A stretch of 64,000 nucleotides of DNA, taken from NCBI RefSeq assembly GCF_026262505.1, contig NC_067203.1:14272392-14336391 (forward strand), written 5' to 3'. Both the position numbers and the translations under genes were made by a program. The notes under the pieces were generated by a model that saw only the letters and a program-made list of their open reading frames with translations, searched no databases and was not told the origin of the DNA. Positions within the stretch are counted from its first letter, which is position 1, and each line of letters opens with the position of its first letter. Source of the DNA: Trichomonas vaginalis G3 (Eukaryota; Parabasalia; Trichomonadida; Trichomonadidae). Positions 60,747 through 64,000 of the stretch are shown in pieces.

Positions 60747-61628
60747 ATGCAAGTCAGAAATATTCAGAACATAGCACCGAGTCTAACTGACAAGAGTATA
60801 AAGATATACTATGAACATGTTATGATGAAACCAACCAAAATTCAAGAAAGTCAGTATACTTATGAATATCCAAGACACTGGGTAGAGTATGTAGGAGGTG
60901 AGAAAGCTATTGAAATCAGACAGGTTCGAAGTATTCCAGCAGGAAGAACAATATTATTGAAGAACTTTAATGTTTTGAGATATAATGATGAAACAAAGAA
61001 GCAAGATAGTTTCCCTGTTGCTGTGTATGTGAACCTAGACACAGGAGATGACATGAAAGTTTTTAACACAAAGCTTCAAACGGTAGTGAGAGAACAACTT
61101 ACTGCGGAAGGACATCCATTACCTTCAGAAGTTACCATAGCATATAATTTTGAAACAAACTCAATAGATTTTAAAGTCGTCTCTGCAAAGAAGTCAGGAT
61201 TTACATTTAATGAAGCAGATGTATATTCGAATGAAAACTTCAAAGCTATTGCATGGTTAGATAATGACGATTGCTTTAAGAAAATCTTTAAATTCAGTGA
61301 CTCAAAGATGTCAATAGATGACCTTCGTGGAATGTTACCATCGACGTTTACAGTTGAAGGTTCAGCAGGATTGCTTACAAGTTTTTCAATTGGTGGCATT
61401 TGGTCTCGTGAGAACATTGTTATAAAATCCAGTATAAGTGAATTTGCTGAAGAATCTATATTATGTCTTTCAAACTATATGTATTCGCCGCCAAAGCATT
61501 ATAGTATAACAAACTTTGTCAGTAAGTTTAACATAAGACTTGTCGAACCTTCTTCAATGAAAGATGTTGTGCTACCTAAAGATGGAAAGGATGGACTCAT
61601 TATTGAGATGATTTTAATTGCATATTAA
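60747..61628 (+). CDS. Capsid-associated (jelly-roll/penton-like) protein, Polinton 2
   Basis: Start at MQVRNIQNIAPS (60,747), the point from which similarity to 1,175-2,056 begins. About 293 aa, about 98% identical to that copy. Beta-rich, C-terminus DGKDGLIIEMILIAY. Confidence 0.6.
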   Translation: MQVRNIQNIAPSLTDKSIKIYYEHVMMKPTKIQESQYTYEYPRHWVEYVGGEKAIEIRQVRSIPAGRTILLKNFNVLRYNDETKKQDSFPVAVYVNLDTGDDMKVFNTKLQTVVREQLTAEGHPLPSEVTIAYNFETNSIDFKVVSAKKSGFTFNEADVYSNENFKAIAWLDNDDCFKKIFKFSDSKMSIDDLRGMLPSTFTVEGSAGLLTSFSIGGIWSRENIVIKSSISEFAEESILCLSNYMYSPPKHYSITNFVSKFNIRLVEPSSMKDVVLPKDGKDGLIIEMILIAY

Positions 61629-61853
61629 ATGAGTTTGTTCTTGAAAGTCATTCATGATGAAATAACTGTTGTAGAAGATGTTAGCAATTGTTCAGACATT
61701 TTGAAGCGTATAGATGATATAAGAAAGAAGTTAGATAGACCGCAAAGTGGTGAGGGCGAAGCCCGTGAGAATGTTTATGTTTCATTGACTTTCTCCAGTA
61801 ACGAGAACTTTTATGAGATAATATTGAAGAGAGATGATTTTAATATGGTGTAA
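61629..61853 (+). CDS. Small conserved protein, 74 aa, with palindromic insert
   Basis: Homologue of 977-1,174 with nine extra codons (LDRPQSGEGEAR region) from the double hairpin at 61,733-61,765; otherwise almost unchanged. Confidence 0.6.
   Translation: MSLFLKVIHDEITVVEDVSNCSDILKRIDDIRKKLDRPQSGEGEARENVYVSLTFSSNENFYEIILKRDDFNMV
61733..61765. repeat. Double-hairpin mini-insertion (in frame, net 27 bp)
   Basis: CCGCAAAGTGG and GGGCGAAGCCC replace six bases of the Polinton 1 sequence, a net gain of 27 bp. Same layout as 14,393-14,417. Confidence 0.8.
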
Positions 61854-62166
61854 ATGGTGGCTTGGGCAGCTTTAGGCGCAATGGGAACAAAAGCATTAGC
61901 ATTTGGAGCAAAAGCACTTGGAGCTTATGACGCAGTAAATAAAATGAGTGGAGGAAGAGTTTCGAAGACATTAGATGCAAATAAAGGAAAGATTGGAGGT
62001 TGGGTTGCAAAGAAGTTAAGATTAAATAAAATAGGGCTCATAAATAAAGCATCCAATTTGGTTGCGACTGAGTCAGAAAATGCTTTAGGAAAGGATGATG
62101 AGTTTGCAAAACATGCAAAAGACTTTAATGACCAGATGAAAGGTGAAACAATGCATTTAAATAGAG
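61854..62166 (+). pseudogene. Gly/Ala- and Lys-rich structural protein, part before element B2
   Basis: Homologue of 450-976 (MVAWAALGAMGTKALAFG). Element B2 is inserted at 62,166; the gene resumes at 63,736 after a 91-bp repeat of the sequence preceding the insertion. Confidence 0.55.
62076..62166 (+). repeat. 91-bp direct repeat flanking element B2 (left copy)
   Basis: Identical to 63,736-63,826 base for base; the sequence belongs to the interrupted gene, so one copy is a target duplication. Confidence 0.85.
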
Positions 62167-62279
62167 GAGTATATAAGAATTTCCGAAAAAGTGACACCCA
62201 AAAAGTGACACTTTCAATAGGGAGTAACACTCAAAAAGTGACAATTTAAAATTCACAATAAATAAAAATAATAATTTTT

Positions 62280-62489
62280 TTAGTCTATTAAATTATTCTT
62301 TTCTTTGAAATCCTCCAAAAATTCTTCGAAATGTTCTAAAATATAACCCGGAGAATTATAACAAAATTCATTAATTTCTAACATATACGTATCTAACAAT
62401 TCATTTGGAATTTCAAACGATCTTAAATATGTAATTGAATTTTGTATCTTCTCATTTATTTGAGAAAGTTTTTCTTCAGCATTTTCCAA
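62280..62489 (-). CDS. Possible 69-aa coiled-coil protein inside B2
   Basis: MENAEEKLSQINEKIQNSIT and following residues suggest a helical, acidic peptide. It is the only non-palindromic reading frame of note in B2. Codon choice is AT-biased like its surroundings. It may be chance; no homologue elsewhere in the window. Confidence 0.25.
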   Translation of the reverse strand: MENAEEKLSQINEKIQNSITYLRSFEIPNELLDTYMLEINEFCYNSPGYILEHFEEFLEDFKEKNNLID

Positions 62490-63435
62490 GTTTTTGAACT
62501 TTCTTGAGGGAATTAAAGGGTGAGAGATTTATAGTCTATCTATATATCTCCCACCCTCTAATTCCCTCCCTGACAGCGGGAAACTTTGTCTGAATGTTAA
62601 ACTATTCAGACAAAGTTTCCACTGTTTGCGAAGGAATTGTTGGCTATGATGTACTGATTCATGATCAGTACATCATAGCCAACAATTCCTTATATAAAGT
62701 TCAAAAACTTGGGTGCAATCAGTTCTGATTGCACCCAAGTTTTTGAACTTTCTTGAGGGAATAGAAGAGTAAGCGGTATACATTATGAATATATACCTCT
62801 TACCCTTCCATTCCCTCTCTGACAGCGGAAAACTTTGTCTGAATGTTAAACTATTCAGACAAAGTTTCCCGCTGTCAGCGAAAGAATTGTTCCATCTGGT
62901 GCATAGAGTGTGAATCTATGCACCAAATGGAGCAAGTCCCTCGCGAAATTGCCCAAACTTGCGTCGCATTTCAAAGATTGCGACCCAAATTTTGGCGATT
63001 TCTAGTAGAGATGGAGTATTTTGAGTTACTGACCTATATGCAGTGGCTCAAAGGGCTCCATCTCTACTTTGAAGCAAGGAAACTTTCCTCGAAATTTTGA
63101 TAATTTGAAGAAAGTTTTCAAGCAATTAACAAAGGATTACTCGCTATGAGGTAAAAATTCTAGATTTTCACCTCATAGCGAGAGCTTCCCTTTCATTGCT
63201 TGAAAACTTTCCCCAGCTTCAAAATTGGGGAAAGGGCTGTAAAGTCGACTCCGATACCAGCAGGTACCAGAGTATTTAAAAGAGAAGCCCTCGTACGAGT
63301 TTCTATGAAGACCTTCTCATTCAAGAAGATCTGAATAGAAAATCGTACGAGGGCATTGGAAACTCGCGTCTGGTACATGTTAGTACCAGAGTGTTTGAGA
63401 TTTGAAGACTCTGGTACTAACATGTACCAGAATTT
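62484..63435. repeat. Chain of about ten hairpins in B2
   Basis: The first part repeats family-B arms (TTTGTCTGAAT, GGAATTGTTGGCTATGATG, AAAACTTGGGTGCAATCA). From about 62,885 new hairpins follow: GTGCATAGA...TCTATGCAC, GCGAAATTGCCC.., TAGAGATGGAG...CTCCATCTCTA, CTCGCTATGAGGT...ACCTCATAGCGAG nested in GCTTGAAAACTTTCC, CCCTCGTACGA...TCGTACGAGGG, and GGTACATGTTAGTACCAGAG paired with CTCTGGTACTAACATGTACC. Stems run 9-25 bp. Confidence 0.8.
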
Positions 63436-63439
63436 ATGA

Positions 63440-63735
63440 TGAATTTAAGATGGACCATTATAAAATGGTAGCGGTTTGTTTCAAAAAATTAGATGAGATT
63501 TGCATAGATATAGATTATATGATTTATACATATGAAAAATAATATATAAAAATATAATTTTGAGATAATTATGTAAATAATATTTTAAATATTTGAATTT
63601 GAGGTATAATTTTATAGTAAAATATATTCTAAAGAGTATTTATATAAATATTGTAAAATAATATAAGTAATAAAAATTGAGACCTCCTCCCTGTTTTTGA
63701 TGTTTTGTCACTTTTTCGGTAATTCTTATTGTTTC
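63440..63735. other. AT-rich tail of B2
   Basis: Very AT-rich (TTTAAATATTTGAATTTG, TATATAAATATTG), no gene; ends in the inverted terminal motif TGTCACTTTTTCGGTAATTC. Confidence 0.5.
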
Positions 63736-64000
63736 GAAAATGCTTTAGGAAAGGATGATGAGTTTGCAAAACATGCAAAAGACTTTAATGACCAGATGAA
63801 AGGTGAAACAATGCATTTAAATAGAGTCGATGGAACTAAAGAAAATGTTTCTTCTCCACCAGTAGTTCTTCCGTATGGTCCCTATGGAATGTATGGAAAC
63901 CCTTATGAACGACCATTTGACCCATTGACTGGTGGAAGTAATTGGTATCATTATGGACGAAGAAGAAAGACAGTCAAGTTGGAGACAGACGTGAAGAAAG
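63736..64000 (+). pseudogene. Gly/Ala- and Lys-rich structural protein, part after element B2
   Basis: Starts with the 91-bp repeat (63,736-63,826) and continues through the Tyr/Pro/Arg-rich C-terminal region (YGMYGNPYERPFDPLTGG, then RRRKTVKLETDVKK) to the window edge. Confidence 0.6.

Larger units (their letters stand above)
62167..63735. mobile_element. Hairpin-array transposon B2 (about 1.57 kb)
   Basis: Inverted ends TATAAGAATTTCCGAAAAAGTGACA and, inverted, ATAAGAATTACCGAAAAAGTGACA (each about 22-24 bp, shortened here to the core CCGAAAAAGTGACA where needed), with further AAAAAGTGAC copies inside the left end. Contents are a possible small reading frame (62,280-62,489), a chain of hairpins and an AT-rich tail. 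No transposase seen. The GTGACA subterminal motif is shared with family A. Flanked by a 91-bp direct repeat. Confidence 0.75.
42419..64000. mobile_element. Polinton/Maverick element 2 (partial in window, broken)
   Basis: It carries the same gene order as Polinton 1 in reverse: capsid cassette, pPolB, regulatory block, integrase, fibre, spike-base genes, ATPase, capsid-like genes. Its capsid-side terminal repeat is not present, because element B1 lies directly against the capsid gene. The other end is beyond the window. Fewer than ten breaks. Element B2 is inserted near the right end. Confidence 0.85.

Noticed and set aside
62843-63100. 85-aa frame in B2
   Set aside because: It runs through hairpin stems and has no composition of a protein.
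1-64000. Host genes, tRNA or rRNA genes
   Set aside because: None recognised; all genes fall into the two Polintons or the hairpin elements.

Overview
The window is AT-rich, intron-free DNA made almost entirely of Polinton/Maverick elements (virus-like, protein-primed DNA transposons). The gene set is a family B polymerase with all exonuclease and polymerase motifs, an rve-type integrase, an A32/HerA-type packaging ATPase, a capsid-protein cluster, a phage-style fibre and KilA-N proteins. Dense young Polintons in such DNA fit a parabasalid, most likely Trichomonas vaginalis; this is inferred from content, and no host gene was recognised.

Layout. Polinton 1 runs from the window edge (1) to about 41,462, with inverted terminal repeats at about 1-475 and 41,013-41,462. 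From the left it carries a structural block (450-5,086), fibre (5,104-8,186), integrase (8,206-9,290), a hairpin-array transposon (9,352-10,551), a regulatory/unknown block (10,739-15,148), pPolB, and a right structural block (35,578-41,026) with capsid genes. It is interrupted by about 17.4 kb of repeated sequence. 15,282-21,615 is a very error-rich copy of about 6,731-12,780, and 21,617-32,664 is a near-identical copy of about 4,250-15,281. This looks like an assembly fault with an unpolished read spliced in, so the true element is probably about 24 kb. Polinton 2 (42,419 to beyond 64,000) is a close relative in the opposite orientation with the same gene order, about 97-99% identical in the best-conserved proteins, so both insertions are young. 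Both are broken: Polinton 1 at perhaps two dozen places outside the noisy block, Polinton 2 at fewer than ten.

How the parts fit. pPolB, an adjoining gene, and KilA-N and other DNA-binding-like proteins form the replication/regulation half; several of these genes share an AT-rich upstream motif. ATPase, jelly-roll-like capsid proteins, small basic proteins and a fibre with a phage-type tip form the virion half. The integrase lies between the halves.

Less expected layers sit on top. (1) Two families of non-coding transposon-like elements (A: 9,352, 18,004, 26,718, 38,947; B: about 41,600 and 62,167) are built from about 250-bp units, each a chain of four unrelated hairpins. (2) Tiny GC-rich double-hairpin insertions occur inside coding sequence, always changing length by a multiple of three, and differ between the two Polintons. 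(3) An unknown gene (X) is framed by inverted palindromic repeats that covary between elements and also occur in the Polinton termini. (4) Fibre N-terminal modules are swapped between the two elements while the tip is conserved.
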